Below, one piece after another: positions 16,219 through 28,115 of a stretch of 64,000 bases of DNA (position 1 is the stretch's first letter; every line of letters begins with the position of its first letter). Position numbers and translations under genes: made by a program. The notes under the pieces are model-generated. The model was not told the origin of the DNA, did not search any database, and saw only the letters and a program-made list of their open reading frames with translations. This DNA is from Pegoplata infirma (lineage: Eukaryota; Arthropoda; Insecta; Diptera; Anthomyiidae). The stretch lies in contig OY992540.1 of the NCBI GenBank assembly GCA_963921195.1, forward strand, positions 11,663,136 to 11,727,135, in the 5' to 3' direction.

Positions 16219-17331
16219 TCCAGGGCAATTCCAAAACTTTTCGCCCCACTGTTCGGAAATATGCATTTGGACGCCACTGACAATTTGGCTCATAGATATC
16301 CACGTTTATATGAGATATGTTGCATTTTTGGTTTTTTAAAATTTGCTGTAGTTTTCAAATTATCGCGGGTCAAAGTTCGAATTTTTTAGCAAAAGTCAGA
16401 AAAATACATGACGTTTAACGTGCTCTAACTTTTTAACTAGTAATCCGATTATCACAAGTAATGGCTCATATGAAAGCTTAATTCTTCTTCTTTTAGGAAA
16501 TATTTTCAAGAATACGGTTTTTTTCAGAAGTGTTGCAAAAATTCAAAAACATTTTTTTTTTGCGAATATTTAAAAAAAACACATCTTCGATTTTTTTAAA
16601 AAAAGTTTGGTGATAAACAATACTGTTTTGTACAACATATCCAAAATTCAGAGTGGGATCCTAATGGGATCAAAAAATATTCTGGTTTTGGTACGAAGTT
16701 CTTAAATTTTACCTTAGAAAATTAAAATTTTATGTTTCTTTAATATAAAAATTTAAATTTTCAAAAAAATTATACTATTAAAATTTTGAAAACATTCAAA
16801 ACATTAGAAATTTAAATTTTCTAAGGGAAAAATATGAGAACCTCGTACTTAAAACAGAATATTTTTTGATCCCATGAAGATCCCACTCTGAATTTTGAAT
16901 ATGTTATACAAAACATTGTTATTTTTCACCAGAATTTTTTTTTAAAAAATCGAAGATGTGTTTTTTTAAATATTCGAAAAGAAAAAATGTTTTTGCATTT
17001 TTGCATCATTTCTGTAAAAAAAACTGTGTTATTTTAAAAATATTTTCTAAAAGAAGAACCCCAGCTTTCACATGAGCCTAAATTTGTGAAAATCGGGTCA
17101 TTGGTTAAGAAGTTACAGCTCTTTAAACGTGATGTATTTTTCTTACTTTTGCTTAAAAAGTCAATCTTTGACCCGCCATAAATCGTTAAATACACCAAAT
17201 GTAAAAAAACGATATATGGTACATATATCATATTTATGAGGGCTATCTATGTGTCAAGGTTCAAATTAATCTGAGACACCATTTCCAAAAATGACTAAAA
17301 TTTGAGCTAAATTTTTTGGAATGGCCCTCCA
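16219..17331. mobile_element. Foldback element, arms of about 550 bp
   Basis: Symmetric about 16775. Paired blocks include ATCTTCGATTTTTTTAAAAA/AAAAATCGAAGATGTG, TCAGAGTGGGATC/GATCCCACTCTGA, GAATATTTTTTGATCCCAT-like repeats and the outer CTCCAGGGCAATTCC against GGAATGGCCCTCC. The arms are moderately diverged. No coding region. The class is unknown. Confidence 0.8.
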
Positions 17332-17514
17332 ATATTTTCAACAAAGTTTCTGAATATACCCAGATCTAAAGAAAACATAGTTTCATATACCGATATGAAG
17401 CAAGAACAGACCAAAGGGGAATTAATCGTCACTATTCCGTAATTGCTGAAAAAAAACATCCTTGTTGGATGAAAAATTTGAAAATAAATGTTGTTATAAA
17501 AAAAAATTGGAAAA

Positions 17515-17745
17515 GAATGCTCTAAAAATTTAAAAAAAAAATATTTAGAAATGTAAAAAAATGCTCTAAAAATTAAAAAAATATATATTTAAAAATGTAG
17601 AAAAAATGCTCTAAATATTGAAAAAATGCTCTTAAAACTGAAAATATGCACTAAAAATATGCTCTTATGCTAAAATATGCTCTTAAACCTAAGATATGCA
17701 AAAATATGCTCTTAAGGCTAAAATACGCAAAAATATGCTCTAACA
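17515..17745. repeat. AAATATGCTCTTAAA short tandem array
   Basis: About ten irregular units around ATGCTCTAAA or ATGCTCTTAAA, separated by A-rich or AT-rich spacers. Similar GCATATTTTTGCATATTTT units fill the hAT-like MITE at 27546-28115, so this may be the remains of a related element. Confidence 0.6.
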
Positions 17746-18039
17746 AATCGATGCCAGATTTCTTAAAAACTTCTGAAACGGATAAATACCTTACCCATTT
17801 ATCAGTGAAAGGCACAGGTAAAAACATGATACTGCATATTTTTGGTTTCCCTGATGACCACTAAACAATTTGAAGTTAATCTAGCGACGGCTGTGTGATT
17901 TGCTAAAAACTACTATGATCCAAGTTGTTATTGCATCAACAAATTTGTTCAACAGATTTTTTCAGAAGATACACAGACATCAATAGATTAACTTAAAATC
18001 CTTCAGGAATGATAAAATGTTTTTTAGACTGATATTTTG

Positions 18040-18150
18040 AAGTTTAACAAACAAAATGACAAACTAATATACCCTCTATTACACACAGGAGGGTAATACA
18101 AGTAAGAGTGGTAAATTCGGCTGTGCCGAATCTTGAATACCCTCCAACAC
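18040..18150. mobile_element. Two abutting mini-me-like terminal fragments
   Basis: 18050-18094 resembles the 3' terminus of the mini-me-like family (GACAAACTAATATACCCTCT followed by GGAGGGTAATA). It is followed at once by the opposite terminus of a second copy, CAAGTAAGAGTGG, then a stem-loop ATTCGGC/GCCGAAT and ACCCTCC. The bodies are mostly lost. Helentron-class elements often lie head to tail in this way. Confidence 0.6.
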
Positions 18151-19370
18151 GTTAAAAAATTAAAAAAAAAAAAAGTGGCAGGGGTTCCTTTTTTGGGGGA
18201 CAACTGTTTCTTACTTTAAATGTTTACAAATTATATCGTCGAACTATATTCAATAAATGCCAACTCGAAAAAGCTTACTGTTCAGGAGAGCTAAAATAAA
18301 CAATGTACCTTCCACAAGATGGTTTAAATATTCTTAACAATTTTTACCTATGCAAAAATTTTCATATTTTGCACTTGTTTGCATATTTTTGAGAGATGGC
18401 ATTTATTACTATATCAAAAAACAAATATTTTTTTAGAGTTGGCATATTTTGTCGGAAAATAAAAATACATTTTTTTTTGGAAAAATTTTTAAATTTTTTT
18501 TTTTTTTGGTTTTTGTTATCCTTAGTACGGTAATTGCAAAAACTGAACAAACAATTAAAAATGTTTGCATATTTTTAAAAGTTACTAGCTCCGAAAGCCT
18601 TTTAATCTCAGGGTGGTCAACTTTGGCACTCTGTAACTCACGCTGTATTGCAATAGGGTCACTCCAAACCAGCTATTTTGAAAGCTTATATCATTGACTT
18701 TATTTGCCCCATCCATAATGTTTCAATCTGATAAATAGTTTAAAAGTTACATAAATATAAGCAATTTTTTTTTTTGCAAACACTATTTACCGATATTTTT
18801 AAAATGGCAATATCTCGAGAACCAGTCATTAGATATCAAAATCTTTACAAGATTCGTGTTTAGCATGGCAAATGCAATAAGATATGTGGTCTAATTTTTT
18901 TTAAAAAAAAATTTTGGAAATTTACAATGGAGTTGGCATTTATTTCCACCAAAAAAATATGTACTTTGAGTTAGCAGAATAACAAAAGTGGATGTAAAAC
19001 GACAAAAAATTATTTTTTTGCTCTGAAATTTTTATGACAGATAGGTATTACATAGGGGAGCTATTTGCCATCGGAAACTCATTTCCGTCAAATTTGAGTT
19101 GGCATATTTTGAATATAGGTTCACGATATGTTTTTGATATTTGAAAAACCAAAAGCGCAATTTTCAATTTTAAAGCCTATTCAGACATTCAAGGCACACA
19201 TGTTTTTCTGTAGAGGGACATTTGGTGTGAAATTTCACATATATATCATTCGCGGTTGATTTACCTAATTGACAGTTTCTCCAATTTATTATTTTTTGTT
19301 TTTTTTTTTAATAAGCATAAATCTGGTCAATTTATTAATACCCGCCTGAAGGGATTACTTATTTGCTTGC
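18151..19370. other. Decayed repeat ground, no gene
   Basis: Contains an inverted pair CAATAAATGCCAACTC (about 18249) and GAGTTGGCATTTATT (about 18931), and several GTTGGCATATTTTG motifs (18437, 19098). A stretch near 19197 (TTTTTCTGTAGAGGGACATT) resembles the terminus of the 52238-54205 foldback family. The T-rich open frame near 18449 has no recognisable protein. Confidence 0.5.
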
Positions 19371-20329
19371 TACCCGAGTAAAAATGAATACATATAATTT
19401 TACATTATTTGATGTATGTATATATAGCCATATGAAATAATGTGTTTTTATATCAAACAAAGTATATAATTATATCTCGCATTGAGTTTTTCCAATTTTT
19501 TTAAATGGAGTTATATAAAATTACATCTAATGATAACCATATTAATATATAAATACATGTGGGAGACATAATCATATGTGACACATATAACTTAATCTGA
19601 TTGCATACATATTTATATGTGACTTAATATCAAATAACGTATACGAGCATATTTAAAAAAAATCCAATATCATTATATATATAATTATATATGACTTACA
19701 AGAAACCATTTAAAGTTATATATGACTTACAAGAAACCATTTAAAACTATATATGGTTCCATCTTAAAAAACGAAAATTTTTTTTTTTCAAATATAATTA
19801 TATATGGTTGCACATATAACTCTATATACAGTTATATAAAACTATACAAGGCATCAAACATTTATTTTTTAAATATTATTAAAGATATAATTATAAATGG
19901 CTTATGAGATACCGTATATAGTTTTGTAAGGTACCATATAAATACAATTTTTTTTTAAACTCTATATATAATTTTAAATGGTGGCACATGTAACGCCATA
20001 TAAAATGTTATACAATTGTATAAGGTAAAAAATATTTTTTTCTTTCACAATATTTTATATATAATTATGCATACTTTTATATGACAGTATTTCAATATTT
20101 TTTTTTAATGTTGCATCATATATATTTTTATTTAAGTATACAAGAGAGCTTGTATAATTATATATGATTCTCAAAGCACCTAAAATCAGTCAAAAAAAAA
20201 TATATATAAATTCTATAAATTTTTAAATAGAAAAAAAATCTGTTTAATCCATTGTATTTTAAAACTTAAAAAAATGCATATTGGATTTTAAAAGTTAAAT
20301 GTTTAAAAAATGCATATAACTTAAATAGT

Positions 20330-20975
20330 TGTGTGTAACTTTATATAAGATCATATAAGATAATATATGATGCTTGGGGACCTCGAGTTCGATTCCCGGC
20401 TCAACCCAGAAAAAAACTATTTTTTTTTAATTTTTTAAAAAAGAAAATATGTTTTTAAAGCTTTTTGTTTTTTCTAAACTTGAAAATATTGAATAATTAA
20501 ATTTTTATGATAAAATCGAAAAATAAATATTATTTATTTATAGTTATATAATTTTATATATTACATCATATAAGTTAATATATGGTTCCTAGGGACCCTG
20601 GGTTCGATCCCCGGCTGAGCTAAGAAAAAAAGTTGTTTTTTTTAAATTTTTTTTTAAAGAAAATATGTTTTAGAAGCTTTAATTTTTTACTAAACTTAAA
20701 AAATATGATTAATTTATTTTTTATGATAATATTTAGAAATAAATATTATTTATATATAGTAATATAACTTTCTATATTGCATCATATATGATAATATATA
20801 ATTCTTGAGGACCCTGAGTTCGATTCCCGACTAAGTCAAGAAAAAAATTATTTTTTTTTAAATTTTTTTTTAATCTAAATGATTTTTTAATGCGTTTTCG
20901 TTTTTCAAATTTAAAAAAAAATAAAATCCCTGAATTTTAACAAAAATATTTCAAAAATAATTATATTTTGATATA
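20330..20975 (+). repeat. Three 215-bp tandem units, each with a B-box-like motif
   Basis: Each unit carries GAGTTCGATTCCC or GGTTCGATCCCC (B-box-like, starting near 20385, 20600 and 20816; spacings 215 and 216 bp), preceded by GGACCCTGAG-like sequence and followed by CTNAGNNAAGAAAAAA and an AT-rich tail. The units are similar but not identical. The motif matches the internal promoter consensus of tRNA genes, but no tRNA fold is evident. Confidence 0.8.
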
Positions 20976-21660
20976 ATTATATATTATTTAATCGGAAGAA
21001 AAAAATATTTTAAAACTTTAATGTTTAACCATCAATATCTCTGGTTTTAAGAGAGCTAAAGTCCTCAGATCAAGCTCAAATCAAACCTTTATTTGTTGCC
21101 AATAATTAAAAGTGTATTTGGTTCGAACTTATGTTAGCAATATTTTCAGATAAAATTATTTTTGTCTGAAAAAACTTCCGAAAAAAACTTAAAACTCATT
21201 ATTTGGCCGTTGGTGAGTAAAAAAGTTTATACATGTTTTATACCATTTTAAAGGTATTTTTATTAAATATACAACGGCAGAAAGAAAATTTGGATCCGAT
21301 GAAAAATGTGAAGCTCATAAGCCAAAACCCGTTTTTACTTTAAAGCTTTATAACTTGGAAAATTAAGAGCATTGGAAGATGAAAATCATGTTGTTGAACT
21401 CAGTATTAAACCCCCTATTAGCTCAGCAAATAAACTAAAAAAAAAAAAAATCACAAATTTTAGCAAAAATTTTCTAAGTCTTTTTTAAAATTTTGTTCAA
21501 ATTCAAGTCGAATATAATTTGATGCAATCATATACCCGATAAGATAAACTGGATTTAATTATATATAAGTTAAACTTGATATAATAATATATGATAAACT
21601 ATTTTCAAAAATTTTCTAAGTTTTTTTAAAACATAGTCTTTTAAAGTTGTCATTTATTAA

Positions 21661-21737
21661 CAACGTCCGCTGGGTCAGAGGGTAGAGATTGCGATTACAA
21701 AACAGTTGGTAGCTGTTCGATTCCCCCGCCGCTCGAA
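21661..21737 (+). other. tRNA-like segment, decayed
   Basis: A-box-like TGGGTCAGAGGGTAGAG and B-box-like TGTTCGATTCC lie at about tRNA spacing, followed by a T run. The T stem does not pair and no acceptor stem forms, so it is a tRNA-derived relic rather than a gene. It lies inside the 19373-22218 element. Confidence 0.5.
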
Positions 21738-22220
21738 GTTTTTTTTTTTTTTAAATAAATTTTAATTATATATATTTATATCTTAATATTGAAAAAAATT
21801 GTTTGGATAAAACTTTATCAGTTCTAAAAATAGATTTTATTGTTCGGATTAAATTATATATAGTTCTAAAAATAGATTTTTTTTTCGGATAAAATTTTAT
21901 CTAAAGTTTTTTGTAATATTTTTTTTTTCTTTCGTATGAAATTTTATCTTTTTTTATCCAGCTAAAAAAATCTTTTTTTTTTGTCTTGGTCCAATAAGAT
22001 CCAACCATTTTTCGGATGAAATTGTATCCCACCGATTAAAACTGATCTAATTAGATAAACCCACTTTTCGGATCAAATTGTATCCGTCCGGTTAAAACTG
22101 ATCTAATCTTAGCGATCCATTTTTCGGATCAGTGCTGATCTTTCAAATCTCCGATCTATCAACAGATCTGGAATAATATAAGAACATATATTGCTCCATA
22201 CAAAAATTTTTACTCGGGTA

Positions 22221-22850
22221 TTGAAAACCCACAATTCTATTACCCAGCAAAAACTGGGTAATGATTTGGGATAAGTAAAAATAACAAAATACATCACATA
22301 TATTGAGTGCTTATTACAATTTGCATTATATTAAGAACAAACGCAATTGATCCTTGATCGATTCTAAAAAACTATTCCGATGTCCGTCTATTAAAACCAC
22401 GATGCTGTCTAAACTAAGAAAGCTAGACTGATGTTATGTTTGAAATTGGATAAAATTGAATCCCACTTAAAGATTAAAACCAACCTCAGAAAAACGTCAA
22501 GTTTTTACATTTTTTCAAAAAATGTTCATAAACGTGCACTTGGATCCAGGGAATAAGATAATGTAATTTTTTTTTCGGTCTGCCCCCGTAGTTTTCATTC
22601 AATGGGCTTCAACTTCTTCTTATTAACATCACTTTCAAATTATCAAATTCATTACTAGTAATGACAAAATTTGCTGGGTTATAGCAAATTGGTATTTATA
22701 AGCGATTAATTTTAATAATATTTAATGAAAATGTATTTGTTTTTTTCGAACACTTTGGCTAATTACAAAAAATATTTAAGCCTTTAAAACAAAAACATGT
22801 GAAATTGTTTTATCAGGCTGTAACGAATTTGATATGGACTAAACATTTTT
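22221..22850. other. No gene or named repeat seen
   Basis: AT-rich sequence with no coherent open frame, palindrome or tandem repeat that I can support. Confidence 0.5.
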
Positions 22851-23480
22851 TTTTTGAGGGTTGAAGATTTTTTATTTTTTTTTCCCCCTAAGGGAGCTTC
22901 TAAGGGGAAGCTTCCTTAGGGAGTAGAGTTAGGGCTTAGCTATGTTTTGGAAAAAATTTAAATTTTACCTCTTTTTGGCGAATCCGTGGCAGTTGTGGGC
23001 CTTTTTGTGAATTTTTACACCTACACACCTACACGCCCAAACAGAGATAAATTGTGAAATCGACCTCCATTAATTTGTCCTCCCAACATTTTTTGCAAAT
23101 AAACCCTATCCCTATCTTCAATGCAAGTATAACAAAGATAAAATTTCTAATACCTCTAACTGTACCAGGGGTGCCTCTGGAGGAGTCAAATGTATGGCCG
23201 ACCCCCAATAGTTTTTTAATCCCAACATTTTTCAGAACACACTTACACCCTTAAGGCGGTCCCCATACAATGCTTTTTATTTGTTACAGCTTTTTTTATT
23301 AAATCCGCTCCTACCGCTCCAAGGGGGCCTCCTAGAGGGATGAAAAGTGAGACCGACCCTAATTAAGTTTTACTCCCCAACATTTTTCTGAACATACCAA
23401 CAACCTATCTCCATTTCATAAAGGTGTTTCCATGTAATATTTCACGATATTATGGGATGTATCTAAAGGAATGGGCTATA
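22851..23480. mobile_element. Diverged fragment of the GGGGCATTCC foldback family
   Basis: Blocks of the 46535-48331 element recur here in diverged form: TTAGGGAGTAGAGTTAGGGC, GGAGGAGTCAAATGTATGGCCGACCCCCA-like text, GGCGGTCCCCATACAA and ACCTATCTCCATTTC. A hairpin at 22886-22921 (CCCTAAGGGAGCTTC against GAAGCTTCCTTAGGG) probably corresponds to its centre. The terminal repeats are missing. Confidence 0.6.
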
Positions 23481-24744
23481 TCTTATGAAATGGTTTATAT
23501 TTTAATTCTGTTTTTTTGATGATTTTTTGTTTGATTTGACAACGAGAGCGACCTTAAGATTTATTTTTAAAATTCCAAACGTTTCAAAAATATTTGAATT
23601 ATATTTAATTTCGCAGTGTATGTCTTTAAAAGTAAAAAAATATTTCACTCAACAAAAAAGGGGAAAAAAGTCGCACAAAGTTGGAAAAAGTTGCAAAATT
23701 AGACAATTTTAAAAAGTCGCACAAAAAGTCTCAGGGCGTCAAAAATGTTGCAAATTGCAACTAAAGTCGAACAACGGTAACACTGGTCACAGCTTAAGTC
23801 AACTTAAAAGTAAGTCTCGGAAGCTGCTTATTGTTGTTCTTCCCAGCACATTAATCAGTCACAGCTCTTTGATCAGAGTCAGAGCTCTTAGATGGAAAAA
23901 GAGAGCCGAATTTTTCAACTTATTTCAATAAGAATTTCACCCTTAATTAAAATTCGTTAATATTTACTAATTTTTAAAAATGGAAAGGTTTTTTTAATGA
24001 GAACACACAGAAAAACAGACGGACAAGACAGATCGAAATAAATTTATACTAAAATATTTTGAGTAGGTTTATTCTAGCTCGGGGTCATTATTTCCTTTAC
24101 TACACTCAAAATATTTTGTAGGCAAAAACAAATGAAAAACACATTTAAAACCAATGAATAAACAATTGAAATCCATCCCAATAATTATTCATTTGTTTTA
24201 ACAAACATCAACGTTTATTATACCCTACACCACACTGTGGTACAGGGTATAATGAGTTTGTGCTGATGTTTGTAACTACCCGAAATATTGGTCCTAGACC
24301 CACTTTTAAGTATACCGATCGACTTAGAATCACTTTTTGAGTCGATTTAGCGATGTCCGTCCGTCCGTCCGTCTGTCCGTCCGTCTGTCTGTCCATGTAA
24401 ACGGTGTAAACACGATACAGGTTGCAATTCTTAATCAATTGACTTGAAATTTGAAACTTAAGGCAGCATGAAATAACCCCCCAGGAAATAAATCCCCAAA
24501 ATGAAAATGAAACAAGCCCCTAAAAATGGGGACTTATTTCATAATGAAATAAACCCCCAATTTTAAAAATGAAATAAATCCCCATCGGAATGCAAAAACA
24601 CCCCAAAATAAAATGAAATAACACCCCAATTTTGGGGTTTTGTTTCATATGAAATAAATCCCCATTTTGAAAAATGAAATAAGGCCCCAATTTTAAATTC
24701 ATTAAACGCTCTCAAAAAAGAAACAAATAAAAGAATTTCAAAAC

Positions 24745-25110
24745 ATTTTTTTAAATTTTGGTGTTGAAATCATAACTTGTCTGATGGTTTATACATGCAA
24801 ACTAAGCATTTGTGCCCTTTGTAAAAATTTGAACAAAATTTATTTGGAAGATTAAAATTTTTTCAATTTTTTTAGTTCCATTACATATCTTAAGGTGTTT
24901 TCATGGTAGAAGAACATTATTGGGAATTTTTCATGTTTCCGTTGTTGAAATTTATTATTTTTTGATAAGAGTTTTGGCTTTTTTCATTTTCAACCGATTT
25001 AAAAAAGATTAAAATTTTTTTAGATTCATTATTTATTTTGAGGCGTTTAGATGGTACAAGAAAATTTTTTGGAATTTATCCTGTTTCCGTTGCTGCAATT
25101 AATTGTTTAT
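24745..25110 (+). repeat. Degenerate tandem duplication, about 170-bp unit
   Basis: The block running from TTTTTTTAGTTCCATTAC to CATGTTTCCGTTGTTGAAATT (24860-24950) recurs as TTTTTTTAGATTCATTATTT to CCTGTTTCCGTTGCTGCAATT (25014-25100). It lies inside the 24472-25985 element. Confidence 0.65.
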
Positions 25111-25141
25111 GTGAATATAATTTCTTGGTAACAGTTTTGGA

Positions 25142-25261
25142 AACGAACTATTAGTTTTGTTGTAGAAAAATATTGTTTGATTGTAAATCGGTTGGAAATG
25201 AAAAATTCGCCCGAATTTACAATCAAACAATATTTTTCTACAACAAAACTAATATTTCGTT
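25142..25261. repeat. 47-bp-arm hairpin
   Basis: AACGAACTATTAGTTTTGTT onward (25142-25188) pairs with 25215-25261 at 46 of 47 positions. The 26-bp spacer contains CGGTTGGAAATGAAAAATTC, the same text that forms the core of the neighbouring palindrome. Confidence 0.9.
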
Positions 25262-25286
25262 GACTACAAACTATAGTTTCTACTTT

Positions 25287-25462
25287 ACCAATTTATAACG
25301 AACTAACTGAGTACTAGTTTTGGTGGAGCAAAAATTTTATTTAAGTGTAAGTCGGTTGGAAATGAAAAATTCGCGCGAATTTTTCATTTCCAACCGACTT
25401 ACACTTAAATAAAATTTTTGCTCCACCAAAACTAGTACTCAGTTAGTTCGTTATAAATTGGT
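25287..25462. repeat. Perfect 176-bp palindrome with no spacer
   Basis: The two 88-bp arms are exact reverse complements meeting at AATTCGC|GCGAATT (25374/25375). The outer ends read ACCAATTTATAACGAAC and GTTCGTTATAAATTGGT. No mismatch was found on base-by-base comparison. It lies in the centre of the 24472-25985 element. Confidence 0.95.
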
Positions 25463-26857
25463 GAAATCGAAAAACAAAATTTCATACATAGAGTTCAATC
25501 GAGGAAATTTGTACTAAAATTAATTATAATTGCAACACATTAAACTACAACTACTACGGGTATTATATAATAAGTTTCCCAAGTTATATCAGACCAGAAC
25601 CCAAAACGTTGAAGGGAGCCTAAAGATACTCTCCTTAACACTGATCAGTATAGTCATAATTTGTTTGTCTCATTGCTTGGGAGTACCACAACAAAATAAA
25701 ATCAAGCATTCCTTCTATGTCCAGAAATAATTTCAAAATTTATTATCTTCATTTGAGAAAAAATGAAATAAGTCCCCAAAAATAATAATTGGGGGTTTAT
25801 TTCATTTGTATTTTTGGGGACCTATTTCGTAATGAAATAAGTCCCCAAATAAAAAATGAATTAAACCCCCAAAAAACGAAATAAATCCCCAATTATCGTT
25901 GTTGTTTTTTTCTGTACAAATTTTTGGGGACTTATTTCATTTTCGTTTTGGGGACTTATTTCCTGGGGGGTTATTTCATGCTGCCGAAACTTAAGCCTCT
26001 TTTGGCCCAAGGACGAAGCCTATTGAAATTGGAAAAAATCGGTCCATATTTAGACCTAGCCCCCATACAAACGTCCTCTTTAGTTTTGGCTCAAATGACT
26101 CAAATAGCCGCATTTTAATAGGTATCTTTTCGAAATTTGGCGGGTAATCATGTTTCATCCACACAAATCTCCATTCCGAATTTTAAAGAAATCGGACCAG
26201 TTCTTCTTGTACCCCGATATAAACCACCTTCCCGATTTTCACATAAGACTCTCAAATTTCATTAAAATAGAAAATATTTAATTAAAATTCTGTTTGTGTA
26301 TGTTAAACGCGTACTTTGAAAACCTTATCAAATCTGATTATCATCGGACCATTTTTGGACTTAGGTCCCATGTGGAAATTTCGCCCGATATTCAGTTGAA
26401 GAGATTTATTGCCAACAAAAAAAGCCTATTCCACTCAAATTTGATTTGTGAGTGCTTTTTACACTTATTAAAGATTTGACAAAATATAGATCTAATCAGT
26501 CCATGTTTGAACTTGGGACCCATTTTCCGGGAAACTCTGGTGTAGGGTATTATATGGTTGGCCTTGACCGACTATAATTTTCTTACTTGTTTTTTACTGT
26601 TGACAACATTTTCTAAAATAAATAACATTAAAAATTAAAAAATTACGTTTTTTCATTCTTTTTTACCAACAAATTCGAAAAAAATAACCTACGAAAACAT
26701 TAAAAATTCATGATTTTGTATGTTTTTTTTACCAACAAATTCCAAAAAATAACCTACGAAAACATTAAAAATTAATGATTTTGTAGGTTATTTTTTACAA
26801 TTTTCTATTGAAATATTTTTTTTTTAAATTTTTAATAAAATTTTGAGGAATCGATCC

Positions 26858-26928
26858 CGCAATTAACTACATTCTGGCCAGACACTCTACCCATCGTGCC
26901 AAAGTCACTTGATACAAATATGTTTTTA
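26858..26928 (-). other. tRNA-like segment inside element E
   Basis: On the minus strand, TGGCACGATGGGTAGAGTG (A-box side) is followed by GGGATCGATTCC (B box). The same segment is conserved in the second E copy at 62312-62382 (plus strand), so it is part of the element and not a chance match. The acceptor stem is not convincing. Confidence 0.6.
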
Positions 26929-27545
26929 TATTTCTATAAATAATTTTATGATTTTTTTTTCTCTACAAAAAAATAACCAACACAAGTAGGTAAAAACTAA
27001 TGACTTCTCTTTAAAAAATGCCAACAATTTAAAAAAAAAATAACGTACACAAATCATTAAAAATTTAAACAATAATCAGTAATTTTTACTTACAGAACAA
27101 AAACAAATGACTTTAAATATTAAATGTTAATGAAAGTCTTTATTTTTTAGTGTGTTATTTTTGAAACCAAAGACAGAAGTAGTCATTAATAAAAACTGAA
27201 CATCAAACAAATGTTTTTTCTTTTAAAAACTACTAAACGTAAAACTGTTTAAATAAACTACAAACAGTTAATGACATATTTTTTGAGTGTAGTTCTAACT
27301 TTGATATTCTTATAGAATAATTTACAAGAAAATTATTTTTCGGAATTTTTCATATTCCAGTGGTTCAAGGTTATTTAGCAAATATAAATGACAAATCGCT
27401 AATGTTCAAACTAAGGTGTTCATTTACCTTATTACAACCTACTCATTTTTACTACTACATTTTTACTACTTTTATTACAGCTGGAAAATTTCAATATAAA
27501 AAGTAAAAAAAAATTTCCAGTGTTTATATTTTGAAGTGTAATAAC

Positions 27546-28115
27546 TGGGGATGAGATTTCCATGCATATTCATGGTTTTTGCCGATAGTCTAAAAACGAT
27601 TTTGACCAATTATCTTTCCGAATCAAGAAATTTGCTTTAAAATGGCATCAATTTGCTTTTGCATATTTTTGCATATTTTGGTTAAAATGCATATTTTTGC
27701 ATATTTTGGTTTTAAGTGCATATATTGTGCATATTTCTAACTTTTAAGTGCATATTTTTGCATATTTTGAAATAAATTAGCAAAAACACAAGTTGAAATT
27801 ATTTGTTTCAAAATCTATTTTAAATTTTAAAAATTTATTTTGAAAAATTATTTTTTTTTTTTAATTTTTTTTTATAGATTGTCCTAATTTCTAAAAAAAA
27901 TCCTGCTTATATAAAGTTTTATATGTTACTATTTAAGCCCGGTGTTATTTTTATTTTTTCATTTTTTAAAATTGTTCGAATGAAAACAAGACTTTTATTG
28001 CACACATTTTTTTTAAGTGTATATTTTTAGGTTTTTTAGTGCATATTTTGAATTTTTTGGTGCATATTTAAAGCGCATATTTTTGATTATTTAGTGCCTG
28101 AAAATCTCATCCCTA
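27546..28115. mobile_element. hAT-like MITE with 8-bp target duplication
   Basis: Ends TGGGGATGAGATTT and its inverse AAATCTCATCCCTA, flanked by GTAATAAC (27538-27545) and GTCATAAC (28116-28123), 7 of 8 identical. YAGGGATGAG-type termini and 8-bp duplications are typical of the hAT superfamily. The interior is TGCATATTTTTGCATATTTT repeats. No transposase. Confidence 0.75.

Larger units (their letters stand above)
19373..22218. mobile_element. AT-rich element with CCCGAGTAAAAA ends and TA target site
   Basis: Starts CCCGAGTAAAAATG and ends AATTTTTACTCGGG, with TA immediately outside each end (19371-19372 and 22219-22220). The interior consists of ATATAATTATAT-rich motifs, a three-unit 215-bp tandem repeat and one tRNA-like segment. 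A relative with the same CGAGTAAAAA ends and interior lies at 52748-53361. TA plus short inverted termini would fit a Tc1/mariner-class non-autonomous element, but there is no transposase and 2.85 kb is long for a MITE. Confidence 0.65.
24472..25985. mobile_element. Foldback-type element with GGCAGCATG ends and 9-bp target duplication
   Basis: The terminal inverted repeats begin GGCAGCATGAAATAACCCCC on both ends and run for roughly 50 bp with few mismatches. They are flanked by the exact 9-bp duplication GAAACTTAA (24463-24471 and 25986-25994). The sister mini-me at 33264-33292 shows the filled-in target without insertion. Both ends consist of repeated modules of the type GAAATAAGTCCCCAAAA in alternating orientation. 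The centre holds two large hairpins. There is no transposase. A 9-bp duplication would fit Mutator-like elements, but I do not recognise the family. Confidence 0.85.
24218..26591 (-). mobile_element. mini-me/DINE-1-like (Helentron-class?) element b
   Basis: It starts TATACCCTACACCACACTGT and ends GACCGACTATAATTTTCTTACTTGTTT, the standard ends of this family in inverse orientation. Near the right end is the hairpin GGTTGGCCTTGACCGAC. A GTCC/GTCT run lies at 24356-24395. The uninterrupted E copy at 62613-62660 shows the empty site as a T run, so insertion was at TT, as known for Helentrons. Excluding the nested 24472-25985 element it is about 850 bp, like its sister at 33063-33979. No coding capacity. 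The family name is from memory of Diptera repeats and is moderately sure. Confidence 0.75.
24103..27289. mobile_element. TA-flanked element 'E', copy 1, split by a mini-me insertion
   Basis: Ends CACTCAAAATATTTTGTAGG (left) and GACATATTTTTTGAGTG (right), with TA outside both ends (24101-24102 and 27290-27291). It sits in the left arm of foldback F: the arm sequence TTCCTTTACT continues on the far side as TTCTAACTTTGATATTCT. Removing the 24218-26591 insertion leaves about 813 bp, matching the uninterrupted inverted copy at 61938-62748 (811 bp). It carries a tRNA-like segment. Tc1/mariner-like target preference is inferred from TA only. Confidence 0.8.

Noticed and set aside
20330..20975. CRISPR-like or regularly spaced repeat array
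   Set aside because: The units are 215-bp degenerate tandem repeats in eukaryotic AT-rich DNA, not short exact repeats with unique spacers, and there are no cas genes.
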